Of a stretch of DNA of 43,875 nucleotides, positions 1 through 8,795 are shown piece after piece; position 1 is the stretch's first letter, and each line of letters begins with the position of its first letter. The stretch is taken from the NCBI GenBank assembly GCA_903844135.1, contig CAIMSN010000109.1:1-43875 (forward strand). Direction: 5' to 3'. The position numbers and the translations under genes were made by a program. The notes below the pieces were generated by a model. The model did not search any database. It was given only the letters and a program-made list of their open reading frames with translations, and was not told the DNA's origin. Origin of the DNA: an uncultured Rhodospirillales bacterium. Its GTDB lineage: Bacteria; Pseudomonadota; Alphaproteobacteria; Acetobacterales; Acetobacteraceae.

Positions 1-273
1 GCGCAGCGCCGGCGGCACCTTCACCTTGGCGCTGTCATCCTCGACATCCTGGGTGACGGCGATGTTGACCACCGCCGGCACCACCTTCCTGACCAGCGGC
101 GCGAAGGTCAGCGGGCCCGACTCCACCAGCACCGGGTCGTCAGCCCGCGCCTGCGAGAGCGGCAGCAGCGCCGCGCAGGCCAGAATGGCCAGCCTACCAC
201 TCCTCGGACGCCTCCCGCTCCTCGGACGCCAGCCGTTTTTCGGAACACAGGCAGGCGAATCGAGCTGGCTCAT
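1..273 (-). CDS. Do-like (DegP/HtrA) periplasmic serine protease, N-terminal part only
   Basis: The reading frame starts with ATG at 273 and runs leftward off the window, so only about 91 N-terminal residues are seen. It has a positively charged start, a hydrophobic stretch ending near QARA that fits a Sec signal peptide, and then FAPLVRKVVPAVVNIAV, which matches the segment just ahead of the protease domain in Do/DegP proteins, followed by KVPPALR. The protease and PDZ domains lie outside the window. Family knowledge: these are periplasmic ATP-independent proteases/chaperones that handle misfolded envelope proteins. It lies 52 bp downstream of hrpB on the same strand. The charged N-region carries a duplicated hexapeptide RPRSGR from an 18-bp tandem repeat. 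The family call is fairly firm; the specific gene symbol is not. Confidence 0.8.
   Translation of the reverse strand, partial: MSQLDSPACVPKNGWRPRSGRRPRSGRLAILACAALLPLSQARADDPVLVESGPLTFAPLVRKVVPAVVNIAVTQDVEDDSAKVKVPPALR
200..230. repeat. 18-bp direct repeat in the protease signal region
   Basis: An 18-bp unit at 200-217 is followed by a second, partial copy (first 13 bp) at 218-230. On the minus strand it encodes RPRSGR twice in the positively charged N-region ahead of the signal-peptide hydrophobic core. The unit length keeps the frame. Confidence 0.85.
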
Positions 274-325
274 GCGAGGGCGCCTCGGCGGATCGCCACG
301 ATCCTACCGACAGTGCGACCGGAAA

Positions 326-2860
326 TCACCGGGATGGCGCTCGCGTCTGTGGCGGAATCGCCACAGCCGGGTTTTCCGGCCAGTCGTGACGCGGATACCG
401 GCCGCGCAGGTCGCGCCGGGTCTCGATCCAGCCGCCGCGCCAGAACCCGTCCAGATCGGCGGTGATCGCCGCCGGCCGTCCGGCCGGCGACAGCAGCGCC
501 GCCTGCAGCTGCACCCTGCCGTCGGCCAGCATCGGCAGGCGTGTGGTGCCGTAGAAATCCTGCGCCCGCGACGACGCCGTCGGCACCGGCTGGGTGTAGT
601 CGATCGGCACCTTGCGGCCGGCCAGCGTCAGATGCGTCGGCAGCGCCCGATCCAGCCGATCGCGTTGCGCCCCGTCGAGGCGTCGTCGCAGCAGCGCAGC
701 GAGATCGAGTCCGGCCAGCGCCGACAGCCGGCTCATGCCGTCGAGCGCCGGCGCCAGCCAGTCCTGCACCCCGGCGGAGAGCGCCGCGTCGGACAGGTCC
801 GGCAGGTCGCCGTCCGGCCCGTCCAGGCCCCGCAGCAGCGCCACCCTCGCCTGCAGTTGCCGGGCGCCGTCGGTCCAGTCCAGCACCGTGGCGAGCCGAT
901 CCGAAGCGGCCTGCGCCAGCAGCCGCGCGGTCTCCGCGGGATCGGCCGGTATCGTGCGATCCGAGAGGATCAGTTGGCCGAGACGGCGCCGCCTGCGGCT
1001 CAGCACCGACCCGCTCACCGGGTCGAGCGCGCTTTCCACCTGCTCGGTGGTCCGCGCCAGCAGCGTCTCCGGCAGGTCGTCCGGATCGAGCGGCATCGCC
1101 AGGGTGATGCGCGCCGCGTCGCGCACGTGCAGCGCCGCCACCGCGAGCAGCCTGCGGTCGGCGAGCCGGTCGCCGCGCGGCAGCCTGGCGCTGCCGCCGC
1201 CGGACAGCCGGAACGCGCCGGGCTCGCCGCGCGCCTGCGCCACCCGGTCCGGAAAGGCGGCCGCGATCAGCGCCGCCGGATCGCCACCGGCCGGCGCGGT
1301 CACCCCGAGACGGCGGCGATAGCCGTTCGCCGCCTGCCGGATCCGCGCCAGCGCGCCGCGATCGCCCTCGTGCGCGCCGCCTCCTGCAAGCAGCTCGAGC
1401 CTGAGCGCCAGGTCCGAGGGCGGATCGGCCGGCCGGTGTCCGCCCGACGGACGCGGCCGCAGCGGATCGCGCTCCTCCAGCAACGCCGCCAGCTCCGCCG
1501 CCAGCGCCGCCTCCATCGGCGAGCGCGCCGCCAGCATCATCGCCGCCAGGCGCGGATGCGCCCCGAGCGCCGCCATCCGGGTGCCCGCCGGCGTGATCCG
1601 CCCGTCCTGGTCCAGCCCGCCCAGCGCGCGCAGCAGCGCGCCGGCCGCCTCGAACGCGCCGTTCGGCGGCGCATCCGGCAGCGGCAGCGCCTCCGGGCGC
1701 GTGTCCATGGTCGCCGCCCAGGCGGCCGCCTGCAGACGAAAACCGGACAGTTCGGCGTCGAGGATCTCCGGCCGGTCCTGCAGCGCCAGGCCGCGTCCGG
1801 TCGTCTCGCTCCACAAACGGTAGCCGATGCCCGGCGCCTCTCGTCCGGCGCGGCCGCTGCGCTGCGCCGCCGCCGCGCGGCTGATCCGCATCGTCTCGAG
1901 CCGGGACAGCCCGCTTCCGGCATCGAGCCGCGGCGCCCGGCGCCAGCCGCCATCGACCACGATCCTGACCCCCGGCACCGTCAGCGAGGTCTCGGCGATC
2001 GAGGTCGCCAGCACCACGTGGCGGCGCCGCGTGCCGGGCGGGGCAGGGCGCAGCACCAGATCCTGCTCGGCCGGCGGCAGCTCGCCATGCAGCGGCAGCA
2101 GCACGGCGTCGGTGCCGGCATCGGCCAGCGCCTGTTGCACCCGCCTGATCTCGCCGACCCCCGGCAGGAACGCCAGCACGTCGCCCTCCGGCTGCTCCGC
2201 CAGCGCGGTGCGGATCAGCCGGGCCATCGCCTCCGGCAGATCGCGCAGGGCGGCGATGTCGCGCCCATGCCGGATCTCGACCGGGAACATGCGCCCGCTG
2301 CTCTCGATCACCGGGCCGCCGAGACGCGCCGACAGCGCCTGCGCGTCCGCGGTCGCCGACATCGCCAGCAGACGCAGCTCCGGGCGCAACTGGCGCTGCA
2401 GATCGAGACAGAAGGCCAGCACCGCGTCGGCATCCAGGCTGCGCTCGTGAACCTCGTCGACGATCACGCAGGCGATGCCGTCGAGCATCGGATCCGACAG
2501 CAGCCGGCGCAGCAGGATCCCCTCGGTGACCACCTCGATCCTGGTCGCCGCCGACACCGCACCGTCGATCCTGGTGCGAAACCCGACGCGCTGACCGGCC
2601 TCCTCGCCGATCAGGCCGGCCATGCGCTGCGCCGCCGCCCTGGCGGCCAGACGGCGCGGCTCCAGCATCACGATCCGTCCCTGCCCGAGCCAGGGTGCGG
2701 GTGCGTCCGCGCCGCGCAGTCCGGCGATCGCCAGCGGCACCAGGGTGGTCTTGCCGGCGCCCGGCGGCGCCACCAGCACCGCGTTCGGGATCGCCTCCAG
2801 GCTGGCGAGCAGCGACGGCAGCGCGTCGGCAACGGGGAGGTCGGTCGGATCGGGCACCAT
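326..2860 (-). CDS. hrpB: ATP-dependent helicase HrpB
   Basis: An 844-residue DEAH/DEVH-type RNA-helicase-like protein. Walker A is APPGAGKTT at residues 31-39, motif II is DEVH at 135-138, motif III SAT is at 168-170, and motif VI QRSGRAGR is at 333-340. A helicase-associated region follows, then the HrpB-specific C-terminus ending with HDWPENP. The length is normal for the family. HrpB is widespread in Proteobacteria and its cellular role is poorly defined; RNA remodelling is assumed from the fold. The ATG at 2860 sits just before the N-terminal region expected for the family. The divergent DsbD-like gene starts 68 bp away, so the spacer must hold both promoters. Confidence 0.95.
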   Translation of the reverse strand: MVPDPTDLPVADALPSLLASLEAIPNAVLVAPPGAGKTTLVPLAIAGLRGADAPAPWLGQGRIVMLEPRRLAARAAAQRMAGLIGEEAGQRVGFRTRIDGAVSAATRIEVVTEGILLRRLLSDPMLDGIACVIVDEVHERSLDADAVLAFCLDLQRQLRPELRLLAMSATADAQALSARLGGPVIESSGRMFPVEIRHGRDIAALRDLPEAMARLIRTALAEQPEGDVLAFLPGVGEIRRVQQALADAGTDAVLLPLHGELPPAEQDLVLRPAPPGTRRRHVVLATSIAETSLTVPGVRIVVDGGWRRAPRLDAGSGLSRLETMRISRAAAAQRSGRAGREAPGIGYRLWSETTGRGLALQDRPEILDAELSGFRLQAAAWAATMDTRPEALPLPDAPPNGAFEAAGALLRALGGLDQDGRITPAGTRMAALGAHPRLAAMMLAARSPMEAALAAELAALLEERDPLRPRPSGGHRPADPPSDLALRLELLAGGGAHEGDRGALARIRQAANGYRRRLGVTAPAGGDPAALIAAAFPDRVAQARGEPGAFRLSGGGSARLPRGDRLADRRLLAVAALHVRDAARITLAMPLDPDDLPETLLARTTEQVESALDPVSGSVLSRRRRRLGQLILSDRTIPADPAETARLLAQAASDRLATVLDWTDGARQLQARVALLRGLDGPDGDLPDLSDAALSAGVQDWLAPALDGMSRLSALAGLDLAALLRRRLDGAQRDRLDRALPTHLTLAGRKVPIDYTQPVPTASSRAQDFYGTTRLPMLADGRVQLQAALLSPAGRPAAITADLDGFWRGGWIETRRDLRGRYPRHDWPENPAVAIPPQTRAPSR

Positions 2861-2928
2861 CGCGCCTGTATGAGGCCCGCCGGGATCGTGTCAAAGATGA
2901 GGCAGCGCCGTTGCGCCAGGAGAGAGAC

Positions 2929-5145
2929 TTGCTCGCCCACACGATCCCCCGTCTCGCTGTCCTGCTCGCCGTCCTGCTCGGCCTGGCGCCGCTGTCGCCC
3001 GGTTCGCTGGTGTCAGAAGCCCTGGCGGCCGAGAGCGACGCGGTCTCGACCCCGCACAGCCAGGCGACCCTGGTCACGGATGCCGAGTCCTGGGCGCCCG
3101 GCCGCAAGTTCGGCGTGGGCCTGCGCCTGCGCCTGGCGCCGGGCTGGCACACCTACTGGTCCAATCCCGGCGATGCCGGCGAGGCGCCGAGCGTCAGCGT
3201 CGCGGCGTCCGGCGGCGCCACCGGACAGGCCGGCGGGATCGTCTGGCCGACGCCGCAGCGCCTGCCGGAAGGCCCGCTGATGAGCTACGCCTATACCGGC
3301 GACGTGCTGCTGCCGATGGTGCTGGTCCCAGTCCGAGCAGCACCGGGCCAGGGAGAACCGGGCCAGGGAGAACCGGGCCAGCCGATGCTGCTCAAGGCCA
3401 AGGCGGATTGGCTCACCTGCTCGACCGTCTGCGTGCCGGACCATGCCGACCTGACCCTGACCGTCCCGGCCGCGACCGCCGGCTCGCCTGCCGCGGCCTC
3501 GGCGCAGGCTCCGCTGTTTGCCGCCGCGCGGGCGAACACGCCGGTCCCGTCCCCGTTCACCGCCAGGATTTCCGCGGACGGCGTCTTCACCCTGGCCGGC
3601 GCCGGCCTCTCGCCGGCATCGGTCGCCAGCGCCTGGCTGTTCCCGACGGTGACCGGCGCGATCGACCAGGCGGCACCGCAGACCGCCAGGGTGCAGCCCG
3701 GTCTGGTGACGATCCCGCTCAAGCCGGCCTCGGCGTTCGATCCCAGGCGGCCGTTCGATGCCGTCGTGGTGCTGCGCGACCCGCATGGCCAGGAGAGCAG
3801 GCTGTCGGTGCAGGCGGCGCCCGGCGGTCCCGGCCTCGCCGCGGTGGTGGCGCTGCCGGAGACCGCCGCCAGCCCGGTCCCGCCGGGCACGGCGCCGATC
3901 AGGCTCGGCCAGATGCTGCTGCTGGCCCTGGTCGGCGGCCTGATCCTGAACCTGATGCCCTGCGTGTTTCCGGTGCTGGCGATGAAGGCGATGGCGCTGG
4001 CCCGCCTGTCCGGAATGGCGGCGCGCGAGCAGCGGCTGTCCGCGGTGTTCTACACCGCCGGCATCCTGGTGGCGTTCGCCGCCCTCGGCGGCCTCACGCT
4101 CGGCCTGCGCGCCGCCGGCGCCTCGGTGTTGTGGGGCTTCCAGTTCCAGTCGCTGGCGGTGGTGGCCGGCACCTGCTGGCTGCTGTTCCTGGTCGGGCTG
4201 AACCTGATCGGCGCTTTCGAGGTCGGCGGCCGGCTGATGGGGGCGGGGCAGGGACTGGCCGGCCGCGGCGGCCATGCCGGGGATTTCGGCACCGGCCTGC
4301 TGGCGGTGCTGGTGGCGACACCGTGCAGCGCGCCCTACATGGCCGTCGCCGTGGCCGGGGCGCTGGAAGCGCCGGCGGCGATCGGCATGGTGGTGTTCCT
4401 GGTGATGGGGCTGGGCCTGGCGCTTCCATACCTGCTGTTCGCCTGCATCCCCAGGCTCGCCGACCTGCTGCCCAGGCCCGGCCCGTGGATGGAGGTGCTG
4501 AAGCAGGCGATGGCGTTCCTGATGTTCGGGGCCGTCGCCTGGCTGGTCTGGGTGGCGAGCCGTGAAGGCGGCTCGTCCGGCGTGCTGGCGGTGGCGGTCG
4601 GGCTGGTGCTGCTCGGCGCCGCCGGCTGGCTGTTCGGCCTGTCGCAGCGCCTGGCCTCCACCGCGGACGCGCATCACGGCGTGCGCGGCTCCCGCTTCGC
4701 CGGCTTCCTGGCGCTGGCCTTCCTGCTGGTGACGCTGGCGCTGCTGCCCGGCCTGTCGCGGCTCAAGCCCGGCGCGCAGGCCGCTGACACCGAGGCGGGC
4801 TGGGAAAGCTTTTCCGAAACCAGGCTCGCCGATCTCCGCCGGCAGGGCCGCCCGGTGCTGGTCGACATGAGCGCCGCCTGGTGCGTGAGCTGCCTGGTCA
4901 ACGAACGCCTGGCGTTCCACAACCAGGCGGTCCTGCGCGCCTTCTCCAGCCGCGACGTCGCGCTGCTGAAAGGCGACTGGACGCTCTACGACGCCGGAAT
5001 CACCCGCTTCCTGCGCGCCCACGGACGCGACGGGGTACCGTTCTACATTTATTACCCGTCTGGGCGCGACGGCACGGTATGGCCGCAGATCCTGACCCCG
5101 GACCTGGTGGTCCGGGAGATCGAGGGGTCGTCGGGACCGGGATGA
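2929..5145 (+). CDS. DsbD/ScsB-family thiol:disulfide interchange protein
   Basis: About 738 residues. I chose the TTG at 2929 because AGGAGAG lies 5-6 bases upstream and the protein then opens directly with a signal peptide (LAVLLAVLLGLAP to about residue 34). The order is a periplasmic N-terminal domain with CSTVC (Cys164, Cys168), a polytopic membrane domain with LMPCVFP (Cys345) and ATPCSAPY (Cys466), and a C-terminal thioredoxin-like domain with CVSC (Cys652, Cys655). That is the three-part electron relay of DsbD/ScsB: electrons pass from cytoplasmic thioredoxin through the membrane cysteines to periplasmic partners. The acceptor (cytochrome c maturation, DsbC-like or peroxide-linked) cannot be told from sequence. 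The N-terminal domain has a duplicated GQGEP pentapeptide from a 15-bp tandem repeat. No other redox gene is adjacent. Confidence 0.9.
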   Translation: MLAHTIPRLAVLLAVLLGLAPLSPGSLVSEALAAESDAVSTPHSQATLVTDAESWAPGRKFGVGLRLRLAPGWHTYWSNPGDAGEAPSVSVAASGGATGQAGGIVWPTPQRLPEGPLMSYAYTGDVLLPMVLVPVRAAPGQGEPGQGEPGQPMLLKAKADWLTCSTVCVPDHADLTLTVPAATAGSPAAASAQAPLFAAARANTPVPSPFTARISADGVFTLAGAGLSPASVASAWLFPTVTGAIDQAAPQTARVQPGLVTIPLKPASAFDPRRPFDAVVVLRDPHGQESRLSVQAAPGGPGLAAVVALPETAASPVPPGTAPIRLGQMLLLALVGGLILNLMPCVFPVLAMKAMALARLSGMAAREQRLSAVFYTAGILVAFAALGGLTLGLRAAGASVLWGFQFQSLAVVAGTCWLLFLVGLNLIGAFEVGGRLMGAGQGLAGRGGHAGDFGTGLLAVLVATPCSAPYMAVAVAGALEAPAAIGMVVFLVMGLGLALPYLLFACIPRLADLLPRPGPWMEVLKQAMAFLMFGAVAWLVWVASREGGSSGVLAVAVGLVLLGAAGWLFGLSQRLASTADAHHGVRGSRFAGFLALAFLLVTLALLPGLSRLKPGAQAADTEAGWESFSETRLADLRRQGRPVLVDMSAAWCVSCLVNERLAFHNQAVLRAFSSRDVALLKGDWTLYDAGITRFLRAHGRDGVPFYIYYPSGRDGTVWPQILTPDLVVREIEGSSGPG
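3343..3381 (+). repeat. 15-bp tandem repeat, 2.6 copies
   Basis: Two perfect 15-bp copies at 3343-3357 and 3358-3372 are followed by a partial third to 3381. They encode GQGEP-GQGEP-GQ in a loop of the periplasmic domain of the DsbD-like protein and keep the frame. Confidence 0.95.
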
Positions 5146-5173
5146 GCGGTTGGCGCGGCGTCGAGGGACGCGC

Positions 5174-6142
5174 TCAGTAGCCGTTCGGCGTCGCCGGGCC
5201 GGATCCGGTGGACGCGGCGCCGCCGGGTGCCGCGGGAATGGTCGCCAGATCGCCGTTCGGCAGCCGCAGGAAGCCCGGCGGCGGGGACATCTGCGCCGCC
5301 GGCGGCTGTGCCGCCGGGGCGAGCTGGGTCGGCCCGTACGAGGTCGGCATCGCCTGTCCGGGCGGGGCGGTTCCGGGCGGCGGCGCGAGCTGAACCGGCG
5401 CGCCGACCGAATTCGGCAGCGTGCTGCCGGGGGCGGCTGGGCCGGACGGTCCTGCGCCCGGCGGCGCCAGAGATTGCTGCTCCACCGTGGCGCCGATCGG
5501 CGCGCCGGAGGCGTCGAGCAGCCAGTCACCGAGCGTGCGGCGAAGCTGGTATTCGAACTCGACGTTCATGTCGCTCATCATCTGGTTGGTGAGCGTGTAG
5601 AGCTGGCCCTTCAGCCCGTCATTGTCGGTGTCGGAGCCAGGCACGAACTGACGCGACACGTGCGCCTCGGCATAGCCGGTATGGCCGCCCTTGGCGCCGA
5701 TGATGTCGATATGCGCGGCGAGCGTCCCGTCCAGCGTGCCGCCCGGTTGCCCGGTGATCGCCGCCTGGTCGATGGTGAACACGGCGGTGCCGGAACTGCC
5801 GGCGGCGACCAGACGGTCTTCGGCCATCTGCCGCATCGCCTGGTCGGGCGGGAACGGCGCCGAGCCGGCCAGGTCGGTTCCGCTGCCGCCGGCCGCGCCG
5901 GACGAGCCGGGCGGCGGAACCTGGTCCTCGATCCTGATGTCGCCGACATTGAGCCGCAGCTTGGTGAGGTAGGCATAGGTCGGCGGCTTGAAGCTGCCGG
6001 CCGTGGCGTCGGAGCCGCCGCCGCATCCGGACAGGCCGAGCAGCCCGGCCAGGGAGGCGGTGACCGCCAGGGCCGAGACGGTGCGAAGGGCGATGTTGCC
6101 CAAGGCGGGGGTGCGCGAGGCGGCGTGCGGGCGGGTGTGCAT
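5174..6142 (-). CDS. Hypothetical lipoprotein with Pro/Ala-rich C-terminus
   Basis: 322 residues from ATG at 6142. A basic N-terminus, a hydrophobic stretch and the lipobox LSGC (Cys40) indicate a lipoprotein exported by Sec and processed by Lsp. Residues about 50-200 form a compact acidic/polar domain with no motif I recognise. The last ~110 residues are rich in Pro, Ala, Gln and Gly, which suggests a disordered periplasmic extension. Its start overlaps the stop of the upstream 384-aa gene in a TGATG arrangement, so the two are probably co-translated. It converges with the DsbD-like gene, with 28 bp between stops and no clear terminator hairpin. The function is unknown. Confidence 0.75.
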   Translation of the reverse strand: MHTRPHAASRTPALGNIALRTVSALAVTASLAGLLGLSGCGGGSDATAGSFKPPTYAYLTKLRLNVGDIRIEDQVPPPGSSGAAGGSGTDLAGSAPFPPDQAMRQMAEDRLVAAGSSGTAVFTIDQAAITGQPGGTLDGTLAAHIDIIGAKGGHTGYAEAHVSRQFVPGSDTDNDGLKGQLYTLTNQMMSDMNVEFEYQLRRTLGDWLLDASGAPIGATVEQQSLAPPGAGPSGPAAPGSTLPNSVGAPVQLAPPPGTAPPGQAMPTSYGPTQLAPAAQPPAAQMSPPPGFLRLPNGDLATIPAAPGGAASTGSGPATPNGY

Positions 6143-7296
6143 CAGGTGTTGCCGAGACCGAGCAGGCGCTGCCACCAGTTCGGCGGCGGCGCCGCGGTGG
6201 TGCGCGGCCTGGAGGCGGCCTCGTCGCGGGAGACGGCGTCGAACCTCGCGTCCGCGGAGAGCGTCGCCGGCTGCGCGCCGCCCTCGGCGTATGCCGGGGC
6301 GAGGCCGGCCTCGTGCGGCGCGACCGCATTGTCGTAGGACGCCGTCATCGGTACCGCATGCGGCGTCTCGGACAGCGGGGCCTCGAAGCTGGTCCTGGGT
6401 CCGTCCTCGTGCGGCCCGGCGGAGACCGGCGCGGCAGAGACCGGCGCGGCGGGCGCTGCATCGGCCAGCCCGTAGGGCAGCGCGCCCATCGACGGCACCA
6501 CGTCGTGCTGCAGGTCGAGCGCTTCGGGGAGACTGACCACGCGATCGGTATTGGCGGCGTAATAGCAGATCAGTTGACGCACCAGCCCGTGCGCGTCGAA
6601 TCTGTCCGGGGTGGCGGAGAACACCACGCTCGCCGAGGGCACGTAGAGCGGGCGATCCGGGTCGCCATCCGCTTCCAGCCGGTAGAACACGCGGCCGGTG
6701 GCGGCATCGAGATGGCGCTGCCAGCGATGCCCGGGCAGGTCGATGGTCTCCTGCGCCTGGTCGCGTCCGGCGGCGAGCGCGGTCTGGATCCAGCCGGTCG
6801 ACAGCGCGGTGGCGCCGTTGCCGTATCCGGCCTCGAGCTCGGCGAGCGCTGCGAGCTGCACGCCGTCCGGCCGCGGCACCACCCGCATGATCGCCTCGCC
6901 CAGCAGCTCCGCCACCGTGCCGGGCAGCAACCCCTCGAACCGATGCGCCACCGCCGGGATCGACGCGTGCGGCGCCAGCACGCACTCCTCGTACAGCGAG
7001 CGCGCCACCGGTTCCATGGTCTCGAAGAACAGCGTCTTTTCCGGCGCCGGCAACCCGTGCACGGCATTGGCGCGGTAGTTCAGGGTCTCGTCATGCAGCC
7101 AGACCGCACTGGCGCCGGAGACGTGCTCCAGCTCGAGCACGTGCAGCGGCGGAACCCCGGTCTGCAGCCCGCGCGGCGTCCAGCCCTCGTTGAACTGGCT
7201 GATCGGCAGGTCGTTCATGGTGAGCGGGTACAGCGCGCCATCGGCGTCGGCGACCTGGTAGATGCCGTCGGTATGCGAGACTTGCCAAATCGGCAC
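6142..7296 (-). CDS. Hypothetical protein, 384 aa
   Basis: Starts at GTG 7296 with a good ribosome binding site (GGAGG six bases upstream). It has no signal peptide and no membrane segment. The first ~290 residues look like a folded globular domain with many aromatic residues and Asp/Glu. The remaining part is low-complexity, rich in Ala, Pro, Ser and Asp, and ends in a short aromatic/basic motif NWWQRLLGLG. A 15-bp in-frame tandem repeat duplicates APVSA. It is probably cytoplasmic and coupled by stop/start overlap to the following lipoprotein gene. I do not recognise the family, so no function is assigned. Confidence 0.7.
   Translation of the reverse strand: MPIWQVSHTDGIYQVADADGALYPLTMNDLPISQFNEGWTPRGLQTGVPPLHVLELEHVSGASAVWLHDETLNYRANAVHGLPAPEKTLFFETMEPVARSLYEECVLAPHASIPAVAHRFEGLLPGTVAELLGEAIMRVVPRPDGVQLAALAELEAGYGNGATALSTGWIQTALAAGRDQAQETIDLPGHRWQRHLDAATGRVFYRLEADGDPDRPLYVPSASVVFSATPDRFDAHGLVRQLICYYAANTDRVVSLPEALDLQHDVVPSMGALPYGLADAAPAAPVSAAPVSAGPHEDGPRTSFEAPLSETPHAVPMTASYDNAVAPHEAGLAPAYAEGGAQPATLSADARFDAVSRDEAASRPRTTAAPPPNWWQRLLGLGNT
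6422..6451. repeat. 15-bp tandem repeat, two copies
   Basis: Copies at 6422-6436 and 6437-6451 differ only at the last base. They duplicate a pentapeptide (APVSA) in the low-complexity part of the 384-aa hypothetical protein without changing frame. Confidence 0.85.
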
Positions 7297-7383
7297 CCTG
7301 AACCTCCAGAAACGCGACCTGGCCTGAGGCTACAAAGCATGCCGTCCGCCAGCAAGGGACCGCCGCGCTTTCTCCGCGCCGGC

Positions 7384-8394
7384 TCAGGTCCGGGTGGCGA
7401 GCCCGGTGACCGTCTCGCGCGGGAAACGAAAGTCCAGCGCGCAGAACTCGCAGGTCATGACGATGTCGCCGCCGATCTGCATATGGTCGAGATCCTCGGC
7501 CGGGAAGCCTTCCAGGATGCCGGCCAGCCTGGCGCGCGAGCAGCGGCAGCCATAGGCCAGCGCGCGCGGGCGGTCGGCGGCGACTCCCTGCTCGTGGAAC
7601 AGCCGGAACAGCACCTGCTCGGGCGGCAGGTCGTCCTCCAGAAGCTCGTCCTCGCCGAGCGTCGCCGCCAGCGCCAGCGCGTTGATCCAGGCCTCCTCGT
7701 CGGTGTCGGGGCGCGACAGCCGCGCCGCGTCGAGCACGTGATTGTCGAGCTCGCGCCCGGGCGCCAGCGCGTCGTCGATGCCGCCCTCGGTGGCGATCCG
7801 CTCCAGCACCAGCGCGCCGGCGCGCCAGCCGGACGCGGTGTTGCGGCAGGCCAGCCTGATCCAGCAGGCATGCTGTTCGCTGGTCTCGAAATAATGTCCG
7901 GCCATGGTCGACAGCGTGTCGCCCTCGATCGCCACGATGCCCTGGTGGCGGTCCATCCCCTCGCCCTGGTCGACGGTGAAGGCGAGATAGCCGTCGCCCA
8001 GCAGCGACCGCGCGGAGGGGGCGGCGTCGGCGTCGAGCGTCGCCGCCATGCGGTCGGGATCGGAGCGGGCGTGGAACCGCAGCGCGCCGGAGTCGGTGCA
8101 GTCGGCCAGCAGCATCGAGACCGGACCGTCGCCCTTGGCCTGCAGGCTGAACGAGCCCTGGAACTTGAGCGCCGAGGCCAGCCCGGCGACCAGCGCCAGC
8201 GCCTCGCCGGCGAGACGGGTCACCGGCGCCGGATTGTCGTGGCGCGACAGCAGCGCGTCGGCGAGCGGGCCGAGCCGCACCAGACGGCCGCGCACCGGCC
8301 GGCCGGGCAGGAAGAACGGGGTCACGCCGCGCGGCACGACGATGTCGGGAACGTCGGGGCGGTTCGAGTCGAGGAAGGCAGGGGTGTCGACCAT
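7384..8394 (-). CDS. hslO: Redox-regulated chaperone Hsp33
   Basis: 336 residues from ATG at 8394. The N-terminal substrate-binding domain is followed by the C-terminal zinc/redox switch CRC (Cys283, Cys285) and CEFC (Cys315, Cys318), exactly the C-X-C...C-X2-C set of Hsp33. In the family, oxidation of these cysteines releases zinc, unfolds the linker and activates holdase activity against aggregating proteins in the cytoplasm. The length is slightly above the usual ~290 residues because of a longer N-terminus. It lies downstream of argD-argF and the 107-aa gene, with 77 bp in front. The nearby ribosome binding site is weak. Confidence 0.93.
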   Translation of the reverse strand: MVDTPAFLDSNRPDVPDIVVPRGVTPFFLPGRPVRGRLVRLGPLADALLSRHDNPAPVTRLAGEALALVAGLASALKFQGSFSLQAKGDGPVSMLLADCTDSGALRFHARSDPDRMAATLDADAAPSARSLLGDGYLAFTVDQGEGMDRHQGIVAIEGDTLSTMAGHYFETSEQHACWIRLACRNTASGWRAGALVLERIATEGGIDDALAPGRELDNHVLDAARLSRPDTDEEAWINALALAATLGEDELLEDDLPPEQVLFRLFHEQGVAADRPRALAYGCRCSRARLAGILEGFPAEDLDHMQIGGDIVMTCEFCALDFRFPRETVTGLATRT

Positions 8395-8471
8395 GATTGT
8401 CCCAGATAGGGTGCGATCGCCCGGCGTGCCAGCATGGGCGGCCCCGGCGGCATGCCGGCGCGGCCGGTGGT

Positions 8472-8795
8472 TCAGACCCGGTCGGTGATCTCGGCTTCCA
8501 GCGCCTCCAGCCGGCGTTCCAGCGCGGCGAGCGTCGCGGTGCCGGGATCGAGCGTCTGCTGCAGGCCCTGCAGCAGCGCCGCCCGGCAGCGATCGTGGCT
8601 CGCATCCAGGTCGTTCGGCGCCCGCGCGCCGGCCAGGCAATCGAGATAGGCGTCGCGCAGCCGCGTCGTCGCCGGGTGCGGCGGCAGCGACGCGAAGATC
8701 TCCTCGACGCTGCCCTCGACCCACCCTGGGGTGGAGGGCGCGTCCTCGGTGGTCCCCGGGATCTGCGCCTGCTGGCCGACCGGCCGGTCCCGCAT
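8472..8795 (-). CDS. Small hypothetical protein between argF and hslO
   Basis: 107 residues. The ATG at 8795 overlaps the argF stop as TGATG, so translation is likely coupled to argF. The protein is soluble and acidic. Its middle, with SVEEIFASLPPHPATTRL, and its C-terminal ~40 residues are predicted helical, with a heptad-like Leu/Ala pattern near LAALERRLEALEAEI that suggests a short coiled coil. No catalytic motif is visible. The position between an arginine gene and a chaperone gives no clear hint of function. It is believable as a gene because of the coupled start, coding bias and absence of a better frame. Confidence 0.65.
   Translation of the reverse strand: MRDRPVGQQAQIPGTTEDAPSTPGWVEGSVEEIFASLPPHPATTRLRDAYLDCLAGARAPNDLDASHDRCRAALLQGLQQTLDPGTATLAALERRLEALEAEITDRV

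Noticed and set aside
26-3280. Very long open frames opposite real genes, for example 26-3280 (+), 270-3152 (-), 3013-5529 (-), 23720-25723 (-), 26819-29356 (-) and 39396-41540 (-).
   Set aside because: They are Arg/Ala/Pro/Gly- or Gln-rich products of GC-rich antisense or shifted frames, overlap genes with clear family motifs, and show no domain of their own.
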